NCBI GenBank assembly: GCA_947173895.1
Contig: CAMWGU010000015.1
Coordinates: 1-57,330 of the forward strand
DNA: 57,330 nt
Direction of reading: 5' to 3'
DNA from: an uncultured Bacteroides sp.
Lineage (GTDB): Bacteria; Bacteroidota; Bacteroidia; Bacteroidales; Bacteroidaceae
The first letter of the stretch is position 1. Every line of letters starts with the position of its first letter. Shown piece by piece: positions 16,016 through 24,517 of the stretch. The position numbers were made by a program, and so were the translations under genes. Under the pieces are notes generated by a model. That model worked only from the letters and a program-made list of their open reading frames with translations. It had not been told where the DNA came from and made no database searches.

Positions 16016-19000
16016 TTATTCCTTTTTATTTTTAATCATTTCCGTTTTATGGATTTGATAATAGTCATTCAGTTCACGGGCCGCCTTCATTTTCTTACGA
16101 CTACGTTTAATTCCCGTTCCTGCAAATGAGCAATAAAGTACCGGAACAAGAATCAAAGTAAGTATAGTAGATACGGTCAGACCTCCAATTACGGATACCC
16201 CCAAAGGACGCCACATTTCCGATCCTTCACCTCCACCTATTGCCATTGGAACCATACCCAAAATAGTGGTCAATGTAGTCATCAGCACCGGACGCAAACG
16301 GCTACGTCCCGCAACCACAACCGAATGGATGACCGACATGCCTCGCTCACGACATAGCGTAATATAGTCGATAAGCACAATACCATTTTTCACCACAATA
16401 CCAATCAGCATAATTCCTCCCAGCAAACTCATGACATTCAAAGTAGTTCCTGTACTGAACAAGGCCATCAAAACCCCACTAAATGCAAACGGAATGGAAA
16501 ACATAATAATGAACGGATAGGTTAATGACTCAAATTGTGCAGCCATTACAATAAAAACCAACACAATAATCAACACAGCCAATGTTCCCAAATCGCTGAA
16601 CGAATCTTGCTGATCCTCATACGAACCAGCTACCTGAATACTGATACCGCTAGGCAAATCCATCTTATCGATTATAGCTTCACCAGCAGATACCACACTA
16701 CCCAAAGGAGCACCCGAAATCACAGCAGACACCGTCACTATACGTTCGCGGTCTTTACGTTCAATGGTAGGAGGAGCCGATCGCTCTACCACCGTGCCTA
16801 CATCCTTTACGCGAATCGCCTTACCTTCATTGGAGTAAATCAAAATGTTCTCCAAATCTTCAATGCTGGTACGGAACTGCGGAGCATAACGCACCTTAAT
16901 ATCATATTCGTCACCGTCCTCACGGTAATAAGAAGACAATGCACCATTGATACGATTACGCAGATACAGAGCTGCTGTCGAAAGATTCAGCCCATGCAAA
17001 GCTAATTTTTCACGATCAAAGTCCACCTGATATTCAGGCTGATAATCCTGCCGGCTGATATTTACCTCAGATACTCCGTTCACCTTCAACAAAGCCTCCT
17101 TCAAATCAGCAGCCGCCTTGTCTGTCCCGGTAAAATCATATCCATATATTTCAAAATCTGCACTGGCTTGTCCTCCCATACCACCACTACTACCGCCCAA
17201 AATTACTTGAGCTTTGTCCAGTTCGGGATAAGCTTTCAGGTCCTCACGCATACCGTCACAGACTTCTGCCAATGTAACAGAACGTTGATCAGGATTATAA
17301 AGATTGACATTAAACGAAATAATGTGGCTACCATTGTCTTGAATAGACGCCCAAGTATTATCAGAATCAGCTTGTCCCACAGTATAGTTACAAATACGCA
17401 TCACACCTTCATATTTTTTCAGCCACTTTTCAGTTAGTTCCTGAGCCAATGCCTGAGCACGTTCCACACGAGCTCCAATAGGCAATTGCAACTTCACAGA
17501 AATACGGCTGTTATCCTGTGATGGGAAGAATTCCGTACCAATACCTTTCGCACAAATCAAACTGAGAATAAAGATTCCAAGACATCCGGCAACAATCGTC
17601 TTACGATGGCGGACCGCCCAGTTCAACCTTTTTTGATACCAATTGTCCAATCCGTCCAATGTATGCTCGATCGGTTTATAAAAAGCAAGAAACCACTTGC
17701 TTTGCTTTTTCTGTAAACGAAGCAGTTGTGCACACATCATCGGAGTAAACGACAAAGCCGAAATGGTAGAAATAGTCATGATGACACACATCATCCAACC
17801 TAACTGACGGAACAAGACACCAGACATTCCGCTGACCATTGTCAAAGGGAAGAACACTGCAATCATAGTCAATGTAGAGGCGATAACAGAGATAGCCACC
17901 TCATTCGTAGCATGAATAGCCGCCTGTTTCGGTTCAGATCCGCGTTCGATATGAGTTGTCACATTCTCCAACACAACAATAGCATCATCCACCACATTAC
18001 CAATTGCAATAGAAAGACAAGACAAGGAAATGATATTCAAAGAACCTCCATCCGTAATGGCCAAATAAATGAAAGAAGCAATCAAAGACATCGGAATCGT
18101 GATACAGATAATCACCGTGGCACGCCAACGCCCTAAAAAGATAAAAACCACCAATACCACAAACAAAATAGCATACATAATAGTTTCTGTCAAACTATCA
18201 ATGGTATTCAAAATATTATCCGAGGTATTCACAATAACTCCCAGCTTCACATCACTAGGCAACGACTTCTGCAACTTAGGAAGTTGTTCCATCACTTTCT
18301 TTGAAATATTCACAGAGTTAGCTCCCGATTGCTTCTGTACAACAATCATTGCTCCCTGTACACCATTATTATAGGTTTTCTGTGCACGTTCTTCCACCGA
18401 ATCGACCACCGTTGCCACATCACGTAAATACACAGAAGCACCATTATGTACCCCCACTACAATGTTCTCCATATCTTTCGGCTCCTTGAATTCACCTTCC
18501 ACACGCAACGAATAGGTATTGCTTCCCACATCAAATGTTCCACCTGGCGTATTTCTATTTTCAGCTCCAACAATAGAACTGATCGTTTCGATCGTCAAAT
18601 CATACGCATCCAACTTGTTTGGGTCACAATAAATATTCACTTCGCGCTTTGGCGCACCAGCAATAGACACCGTACCTACACCAGGCACACGCGCCAAAGG
18701 ATTCACCACATTATCATCCAATATCTTATAAAGGGCAGGCTGACTTTCCTCAGCCTGAACAGACAGCAACAGGATAGGAATCATATCCGTACTAAATTTA
18801 AAGATAATCGGAGTATTGACTTCATCAGGAAGCTGCGAGCTTACCATATCCAATTTGTCACGCACATCATTGGTCAACACATCAATATCATATCCATACT
18901 CAAATTCCAAAGTAATTACAGATATATTTTCTGAAGACTTGGATGTAATGTGTTTCAAATTACTAACCGAGTTAAGCGTGTTTTCCAACGGACGTGTCAC

Positions 19001-19195
19001 GTTGTTTTCTATATCGGAAGCACTAGCACCCTGATAAGACGTCATAACCATAATGGTATTAGTGTCAATATCCGGATACAAGTCTACCGGAAGTTTCGAC
19101 AGTGAGAACAGACCAAAGATCGCTACAGCTAGAAAGCATAGCGAGGTCATAATCGGTTTTTTAACCGCTCCTTCGTATAAACTCATATTTATCAA
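16016..19195 (-). CDS. RND efflux pump, inner-membrane permease (pump 1)
   Basis: 1059 residues with the AcrB/MexB-type layout: an N-terminal helix, large periplasmic loops, and two sets of membrane helices. Proton-relay residues are present: the Asp pair in IAIGNVVDDAIVVLENV and the Lys in IGIVVKNGIVLIDYI. It exports drugs, lipophilic compounds or endogenous metabolites with the adaptor and outer-membrane channel encoded just upstream. Order channel, adaptor, permease, PII-like protein matches the PG0538-PG0541 set of Porphyromonas as I recall it. The adaptor stop lies 31 bp upstream. The C-terminal tail is charged (KNKKE). Confidence 0.93.
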   Translation of the reverse strand: MINMSLYEGAVKKPIMTSLCFLAVAIFGLFSLSKLPVDLYPDIDTNTIMVMTSYQGASASDIENNVTRPLENTLNSVSNLKHITSKSSENISVITLEFEYGYDIDVLTNDVRDKLDMVSSQLPDEVNTPIIFKFSTDMIPILLLSVQAEESQPALYKILDDNVVNPLARVPGVGTVSIAGAPKREVNIYCDPNKLDAYDLTIETISSIVGAENRNTPGGTFDVGSNTYSLRVEGEFKEPKDMENIVVGVHNGASVYLRDVATVVDSVEERAQKTYNNGVQGAMIVVQKQSGANSVNISKKVMEQLPKLQKSLPSDVKLGVIVNTSDNILNTIDSLTETIMYAILFVVLVVFIFLGRWRATVIICITIPMSLIASFIYLAITDGGSLNIISLSCLSIAIGNVVDDAIVVLENVTTHIERGSEPKQAAIHATNEVAISVIASTLTMIAVFFPLTMVSGMSGVLFRQLGWMMCVIMTISTISALSFTPMMCAQLLRLQKKQSKWFLAFYKPIEHTLDGLDNWYQKRLNWAVRHRKTIVAGCLGIFILSLICAKGIGTEFFPSQDNSRISVKLQLPIGARVERAQALAQELTEKWLKKYEGVMRICNYTVGQADSDNTWASIQDNGSHIISFNVNLYNPDQRSVTLAEVCDGMREDLKAYPELDKAQVILGGSSGGMGGQASADFEIYGYDFTGTDKAAADLKEALLKVNGVSEVNISRQDYQPEYQVDFDREKLALHGLNLSTAALYLRNRINGALSSYYREDGDEYDIKVRYAPQFRTSIEDLENILIYSNEGKAIRVKDVGTVVERSAPPTIERKDRERIVTVSAVISGAPLGSVVSAGEAIIDKMDLPSGISIQVAGSYEDQQDSFSDLGTLAVLIIVLVFIVMAAQFESLTYPFIIMFSIPFAFSGVLMALFSTGTTLNVMSLLGGIMLIGIVVKNGIVLIDYITLCRERGMSVIHSVVVAGRSRLRPVLMTTLTTILGMVPMAIGGGEGSEMWRPLGVSVIGGLTVSTILTLILVPVLYCSFAGTGIKRSRKKMKAARELNDYYQIHKTEMIKNKKE

Positions 19196-19226
19196 ATTAA
19201 AGATTGAAAACTAAAAAATCATCTTT

Positions 19227-20252
19227 TCAATTTACCGCCACTTCTATATCATCCGCCAAACGGGTCTGGCCGGCAATAACTACCTGTGAATTATCATCCA
19301 CTCCGGAAATCAATTCATATTCGGTATCCATACGACGCCCCAATTCCACTTTATTGTAAGAAACCTTACCATTTTTGTATACATATACATAACGATCGCC
19401 CGAACCTGCCCGCTTCACGACAGCCTGATCCGGAACCACTACATGTCGTAATGTACCAAAACTCACAGTAACCCGACCGAACATTCCCGGACGTACATGT
19501 TGGTTGATATTAGCCAATTTCACCTCTACTGGAAAAGTATGGGTAGTAGCATCAATAGTTGGATAAACCAGACTGACTTTTCCTTCAAATTCCTCATCAC
19601 CATAAACATCAAATTTAACCTTGACATTCATTCCTTTAACTACTTTCGGGAAGTAAGGTTCAGAAACATTGATCAATAGCTTTACAGGTGTAATTTGTTC
19701 AACCACAAGTACAGGAGTAGCAGAAGAAGAATATAAATCACCATTATCAAAATTACGTGCTGTAACTACTCCACTGATAGGACTCAACAATTGAGTATTT
19801 TCCAATAGATTGTTATAAGAAGTGCGACGTACATCCAATGTGGTTTTTGCTGCATCCCACTCCGATTTAGAAGCTCCACCCACTTTATACAGTTCATCTA
19901 TACGTTTGAATTCCGTTTCTTCATTCTCTAATTGTAATTTCATCTGCTTCAAATTTGCCGCATCCATCTGCACCAGTTTCTGGCCTTTAGTTACCCGGTC
20001 ACCCACTTCTACCAAAATACGGTCTATACGTCCTGGAGAAGTCGGAGCTATATTGTTTTTCGCTTCCGCTTCCACTATAGCTGTATACTCCTCAATCTGA
20101 TCCACATCACGTGAAGTTACAGAAGCAAGTTTTACCACCGGTTTATCTTCCACAATGGTATCATCAGTCGCAGTCTTGTTGTCCGTTCCACCTGAGCATG
20201 CGCCTAACATGGTTACTACCAGCAAAGTTACAAATTGAAAATATTTTCTCAT
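19227..20252 (-). CDS. RND periplasmic adaptor (membrane fusion protein), lipoprotein, pump 1
   Basis: 341 residues. The N-terminal lipobox LGAC (MRKYFQFVTLLVVTMLGAC) predicts lipid anchoring. A split lipoyl-like domain is visible (NNIAPTSPGRIDRILVEVGDRVTKGQKL and LLSPISGVVTARNFDNGDLY), with a coiled-coil hairpin between them (about residues 100-140) and a beta-barrel after. It bridges the pump and the outer-membrane channel. Neighbours are the TolC-like gene 29 bp upstream and the pump 31 bp downstream, so the stoichiometric complex is encoded in order. Confidence 0.92.
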   Translation of the reverse strand: MRKYFQFVTLLVVTMLGACSGGTDNKTATDDTIVEDKPVVKLASVTSRDVDQIEEYTAIVEAEAKNNIAPTSPGRIDRILVEVGDRVTKGQKLVQMDAANLKQMKLQLENEETEFKRIDELYKVGGASKSEWDAAKTTLDVRRTSYNNLLENTQLLSPISGVVTARNFDNGDLYSSSATPVLVVEQITPVKLLINVSEPYFPKVVKGMNVKVKFDVYGDEEFEGKVSLVYPTIDATTHTFPVEVKLANINQHVRPGMFGRVTVSFGTLRHVVVPDQAVVKRAGSGDRYVYVYKNGKVSYNKVELGRRMDTEYELISGVDDNSQVVIAGQTRLADDIEVAVN

Positions 20253-20281
20253 ACTGTTTTTTATGTTAATGTGTTATTTTA

Positions 20282-21607
20282 TTATTCTGTTACCTCATCA
20301 ATGCCTAATACTAGATCTAAATCAGCCTTTGCAACCAAATAATCATAAATGGACTGGTTATAAGTGAGTCTCGCCTCTGTCAATGCAACTTCCGAACTAT
20401 TCAATTCAAGAATCGTACCTTTTCCCACTTCATATCTTTTTTCAGCAATGACACGTCCTTTCTCCGCTTGAAGCACAGCCTCCTTGTTGCTTACCACTTG
20501 TTCCGTACTGGCAGCCATGTTATCTAAATAACTAGTAGCTTGCATTGTAAGTTGGCGTTCCGTATTGATACGATTCTCTTCTAATTGCTTCATCTGAATA
20601 CGAATCTGCTTCAGTTGAGTGAAATTACTTCCTTTGAATAAGGGAATGCTCAAATTCAAACCAATTGTAGAATAAGGCCTCCAACTATATTCCTTGAATT
20701 TGAAATTATTGTTCATTGAAGTATACATATACTGAAAACTAGCAGAAAGAGTCGGCATAAAATGAGTATATTGCATCTTCAAAGTTTGCTTCAATTGCAA
20801 GGCATTCAAATCCAATTGCTTCAATGCACTATTATTCGTCAAATAATTCGGGCGAGGCATAGCCTGCCGAGTAAACATGGAAATTTCATAATCTTTCAGA
20901 TTTCCTTCAACCTTCACCTTAATTTCCGATTCCATCCCCATCAAGACTTTCAACTGCAAATTCGCTAAATTCACTCCATTACGTGCAGACACTACTGTGG
21001 GTTTCAAGCTGCGCATCTGTACTTCTGCACTGATTTTATCATACTCACTGACAGTACCCTGTTCGTACTTGGCTTTCACCACATGATAATTGTCTTCACT
21101 CTGCTTATAACTTTTCAGTAATACCTCATAACTATCCTGTGCCAATAACAACTGAAAGAAAGCTTTTGTAACCTGATTCACCATATCCAACCGTGATGCA
21201 CGTGACTTTTCTATCGCCAAATCCACATCTGTCCGAGTCAGACTAATACTTTTGTAAAGAGTTGGAGCAAATACAGGCAAACTGATAGACAAACCACCAC
21301 TATAGGTATTGTCCGTACCTACCTCTATCACCTTTCCCTCCATAGCAAAGGACTGTTTCTTTATAGCCCGTGAATAACTTCCCACCAGACTGGCCTCAGG
21401 AAAAAGTCCTGTATAGGCCTCCCGACGAGCTTCTTTCTTCAACTGGATTTCCTGACCGGCAACCTTAATAGTAGGATTATCACTCAATGCGATTCGTACC
21501 GCATCCTGCAAATTAATCCTCAATGTATCTTGTGCCTGTGCACTTTGCGTTGTTATATAAAACAACAAAAGCAAAATCAATGTAGGTTTATAAAAAAAAT
21601 TCATCAA
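20282..21607 (-). CDS. TolC-family outer-membrane efflux protein, pump 1
   Basis: 441 residues with a cleavable signal peptide (MMNFFYKPTLILLLLFYITT, ending QAQ) and no lipobox, unlike the channel of pump 2. Two long alpha-helical repeats with OEP-type motifs are present (LQDAVRIALSDNPTIKVA, YEQGTVSEYDKISAEVQ, YEVGKGTILELNSSEVALTEA). It forms a trimeric barrel and helical tunnel for pump 1. It begins 32 bp after the TetR gene and precedes the adaptor. Confidence 0.92.
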   Translation of the reverse strand: MMNFFYKPTLILLLLFYITTQSAQAQDTLRINLQDAVRIALSDNPTIKVAGQEIQLKKEARREAYTGLFPEASLVGSYSRAIKKQSFAMEGKVIEVGTDNTYSGGLSISLPVFAPTLYKSISLTRTDVDLAIEKSRASRLDMVNQVTKAFFQLLLAQDSYEVLLKSYKQSEDNYHVVKAKYEQGTVSEYDKISAEVQMRSLKPTVVSARNGVNLANLQLKVLMGMESEIKVKVEGNLKDYEISMFTRQAMPRPNYLTNNSALKQLDLNALQLKQTLKMQYTHFMPTLSASFQYMYTSMNNNFKFKEYSWRPYSTIGLNLSIPLFKGSNFTQLKQIRIQMKQLEENRINTERQLTMQATSYLDNMAASTEQVVSNKEAVLQAEKGRVIAEKRYEVGKGTILELNSSEVALTEARLTYNQSIYDYLVAKADLDLVLGIDEVTE

Positions 21608-21639
21608 CTATTATTCTTTGATTTATAACTTATTAGTAT

Positions 21640-22293
21640 TTAACCGCATTTATTACGTTCGTCACCTTTGAAATTCAATAAAAAATCATCCACTATTTTC
21701 AATCCCTTTTCAGTGGAAATGCCACGCATGTGCATGAACACTACTGTTTCATAAATTTCTCCAGGCGAATAAGATTTACATATTTCAGAGCGCAACAGTA
21801 AATCCATTTGCTCACACACCATGACACGTACAATATTGTAGTTCACATCACGTCTGAAAATACCTTGCTCTACTCCCTTCTTATAAAATTCCATCGCTGA
21901 GTCCAGATTTTCCTTCCGGCTCTCATCAATGTAGCGTACAACTTTAGGATATTTCTCAATATCCTCAAAAAATCTTCTATTTGTATGCTGGAAATCCAAA
22001 ACGTTTCTTTGGAAAAACTTCAAGAGAACTTCCAAAACATTCTCAGCCTTGGAAGCCACTTGAGTCATATATTCCTGCATCTCCTCCCTATGTAACTTCA
22101 TAACATCAAGTAATAAATCCTCTTTGTCGTGAAACAATTCATAAAGCGTTCTTTTAGATATAGACAATCCAGCAGCAATATCATCCATTCTCACAGTTTT
22201 GATTCCTTTCTGCGTAAACGCTTTTGCAGCCGCTAGAACAACATGCTCCTTCACAACCATTTTATCTATTCTTTTTTTCTTAACGCTATTCAT
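21640..22293 (-). CDS. TetR-family transcriptional regulator
   Basis: 217 residues with a TetR N-terminal helix-turn-helix at about residues 25-60 (GIKTVRMDDIAAGLSISKRTLYELFHDKEDLL). The C-terminal ligand domain is helical and not family-specific. It is embedded between the LpxA-like gene (31 bp upstream) and the pump-1 channel gene (32 bp downstream), so it probably represses one or both efflux pumps and itself. No clear palindromic operator was identified by eye. The ligand is unknown, likely a pump substrate. Confidence 0.9.
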   Translation of the reverse strand: MNSVKKKRIDKMVVKEHVVLAAAKAFTQKGIKTVRMDDIAAGLSISKRTLYELFHDKEDLLLDVMKLHREEMQEYMTQVASKAENVLEVLLKFFQRNVLDFQHTNRRFFEDIEKYPKVVRYIDESRKENLDSAMEFYKKGVEQGIFRRDVNYNIVRVMVCEQMDLLLRSEICKSYSPGEIYETVVFMHMRGISTEKGLKIVDDFLLNFKGDERNKCG

Positions 22294-22324
22294 TACTAAA
22301 CATAAAGAGAAATAAAAGATACGT

Positions 22325-23098
22325 TTATTTTATGATACCCAATTTGGAACTTCTGACAAAATCTATCAAATGTACAATCTCAAGACTAGAAGGAACCTGC
22401 TCTTCAATACGACGCAACGCATCCTCAATAGATGTATTCGCTTTATATAAAATACGAAAAGCATGCGCTATATGCTTTATAACCGTTTCCGAGAAACCTT
22501 CATGTTGCAATACTGTCGTATTGACACAATAGAAAGAAGTCGGTTCATGGGCTGCCACACAATAAGGTGGAATATCTTTGGTAAAACGACAACCACCTTG
22601 TACTACTGCATACATACCCAAACGGGTCTTGCCTTGCATGAGAACATTGGAAGTAAGGATAGCATAATCCTCAATAACGCAACATCCAGATACCTGTGAG
22701 CCATTTCCTATAATACAATTGTTACCCATAATTACATCATGCGAGACACGTACGCCCTGCATGATGAAATTCCCATTCCCCACCACAGTTTCATCCCCAG
22801 CAAAAGTAGCACGGATAATTACTGCATTCTCACGAATTGTATTATTATTTCCTATACGGGCAATCGTATCATCGCCTTTATAGTTAAAATCTTGTGGAGC
22901 CGCAGCAATCACAGCTCCATTATAAATAGTATTTCCGTTACCGATGCGTGCGCCGCTCATAATACTGGCGTTGGGCATGATGACATTATCATCACCTATC
23001 TCTACATTCTTATCAATATAGACAAAAGGGTGAATAGTTACGTTTTTCCCAATTTTTGCTGATGGGTCTACATAAGCTAACGGACTAATCATATTCAT
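22325..23098 (-). CDS. LpxA-like acyl-[ACP]-UDP-GlcNAc O-acyltransferase
   Basis: 257 residues of left-handed beta-helix hexapeptide repeats (IGKNVTIHPFVYI, IGDDNVIMPNASI and onwards) and a C-terminal helical domain. LpxA hallmarks are AAAPQDFNYKGD (residues 65-76), NTIRENAVIIRAT, and SHD with His120 corresponding to the catalytic His of LpxA. It would transfer a 3-hydroxyacyl chain to UDP-GlcNAc in lipid A synthesis. Bacteroidales usually keep the main lpxA next to the lpxC-fabZ fusion, so this copy inside an efflux operon is probably a paralogue with a distinct acyl chain or acceptor. The spacing (18 and 31 bp) supports co-transcription. Confidence 0.85.
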   Translation of the reverse strand: MNMISPLAYVDPSAKIGKNVTIHPFVYIDKNVEIGDDNVIMPNASIMSGARIGNGNTIYNGAVIAAAPQDFNYKGDDTIARIGNNNTIRENAVIIRATFAGDETVVGNGNFIMQGVRVSHDVIMGNNCIIGNGSQVSGCCVIEDYAILTSNVLMQGKTRLGMYAVVQGGCRFTKDIPPYCVAAHEPTSFYCVNTTVLQHEGFSETVIKHIAHAFRILYKANTSIEDALRRIEEQVPSSLEIVHLIDFVRSSKLGIIK

Positions 23099-23116
23099 TC
23101 TATTTTTTAAGGTTAA

Positions 23117-24517
23117 TTATTCACGTCCACCGCCCAATGCGCTGTACAGATTGATAACAGCCTGCATACGCTGGAAAGTATCGGATACTTCGTTCAACTT
23201 GGCACTCAGCAATGACTGTTGTGCAGTAATGATTTCCAGATAAGTGGCCTTTCCTGCCTGAAACAAATCATTGTTCATCTCCACCGCTTTTTGCATTTCA
23301 AAAACCTGTGCCTGGTGTTCGCTCAACTTTTTGTCTGCTGTATCATACAAGAACAAAGCATCACTTACTTCCTTGCCAGCTTCCAAAATAGTTTGCTGAT
23401 AATTCATCTTGGCAATCTGTTCTTCCGCTTTCGATACTTTTAAATTAGCAATCAATTTTCCACGTTGAAAAATGGGCTGCGTCAATGAGCCGATAGCATT
23501 CCAAAGCATAACGGCAGGATTAGAAATCACTGTACCATTGGAACCATTAGTCCATCCCAAAGTACCTGTAATATTGACACTGGGATAAAAAGCAGAACGC
23601 GCCTGATTGGTAGTATAATAAGCACTGGCCAATGCCAATTCTGCCGCTTTTACATCGGGCCGGTTCTCAAGCAACTGTAAAGGAACTCCCACAGCCAAAT
23701 CTGTAGGCATCACTTGTTCCTCTAATGTTCCACGATCTATATTCTGGGGAGCCTTTGCCAACAATACGGAGATAGAATTCTCAGTTTCGCGCACCTGACG
23801 TTTCAAGTCTGCCAATGAAGCCTCCGTCTGATGATAAGCCCCTTTACTCTGTGCCACAGCAGCTTCTGTAGTCATACCAGCTTCCTTCATTGCTTCCATT
23901 GTGCGCACTGTTTCTTTCATTAACACCACATTCTGCTCAGTCACACTTACTTGACGGTCAAGCATCAATAAAGAATAATAAGCATTGGCTATACCACCAA
24001 TCAACTGTGAACGCACTGCTTGCTGATAGGCCTTGCTCTGCAAATAAGAAGTTTTCTGGCCACGATGGGCATTCAGCAATTTGCCGAACAAATCAACTTC
24101 CCAGCTTGCAGAAGCAGGTAAAGTATAGTTCTTTACAGGAGTACTTTTGTCCACACTAGTTAACGAACCTTGTGGAGCAAGGGCCAAAGAAGGGAGATAA
24201 GACAAACGAGCCGACGTCAATAACGCCTTCGCCTCCTTCACACGCAAGATAGCAGCCTGCATATCTACATTGTTTGCCAATCCCTCTTCAATCAGCATCT
24301 GCAATTTCGGATCACGGAAAATTTCCTTCCATGACAAGTTACCCATATTGGTTGTATTGTTAGCAACCAAGGTATCGTTGGCGGCAACCGGGTCACGATA
24401 GATGCCTGTGGCATCTATCGACTCGGGACGATCGTATGATTTATAGATGTGGCAACCGCTTAATAAAAACGTCGCGCAACATAATCCTATTATCTTTTTC
24501 ATTGTTCTTCTGTTCAT
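23117..24517 (-). CDS. NodT/OprM-type outer-membrane efflux lipoprotein, pump 2
   Basis: 466 residues with a signal peptide and lipobox LSGC (FLLSGCHIYK). It contains the two OEP helical repeats and the characteristic LPASASWEVDLFGKL and PLQLLENRPDVKAAELAL motifs of the NodT/OprM group. It forms the outer-membrane channel of pump 2. Its start overlaps the end of the AcrB-like gene by 4 bp, showing tight coupling. The LpxA-like gene follows after 18 bp. Confidence 0.93.
   Translation of the reverse strand: MNRRTMKKIIGLCCATFLLSGCHIYKSYDRPESIDATGIYRDPVAANDTLVANNTTNMGNLSWKEIFRDPKLQMLIEEGLANNVDMQAAILRVKEAKALLTSARLSYLPSLALAPQGSLTSVDKSTPVKNYTLPASASWEVDLFGKLLNAHRGQKTSYLQSKAYQQAVRSQLIGGIANAYYSLLMLDRQVSVTEQNVVLMKETVRTMEAMKEAGMTTEAAVAQSKGAYHQTEASLADLKRQVRETENSISVLLAKAPQNIDRGTLEEQVMPTDLAVGVPLQLLENRPDVKAAELALASAYYTTNQARSAFYPSVNITGTLGWTNGSNGTVISNPAVMLWNAIGSLTQPIFQRGKLIANLKVSKAEEQIAKMNYQQTILEAGKEVSDALFLYDTADKKLSEHQAQVFEMQKAVEMNNDLFQAGKATYLEIITAQQSLLSAKLNEVSDTFQRMQAVINLYSALGGGRE

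Noticed and set aside
16535-18934. Several plus-strand frames of 74-162 codons inside the pump-1 gene
   Set aside because: All are antisense to the RND permease and show His/Thr/Arg-rich low-information translations.
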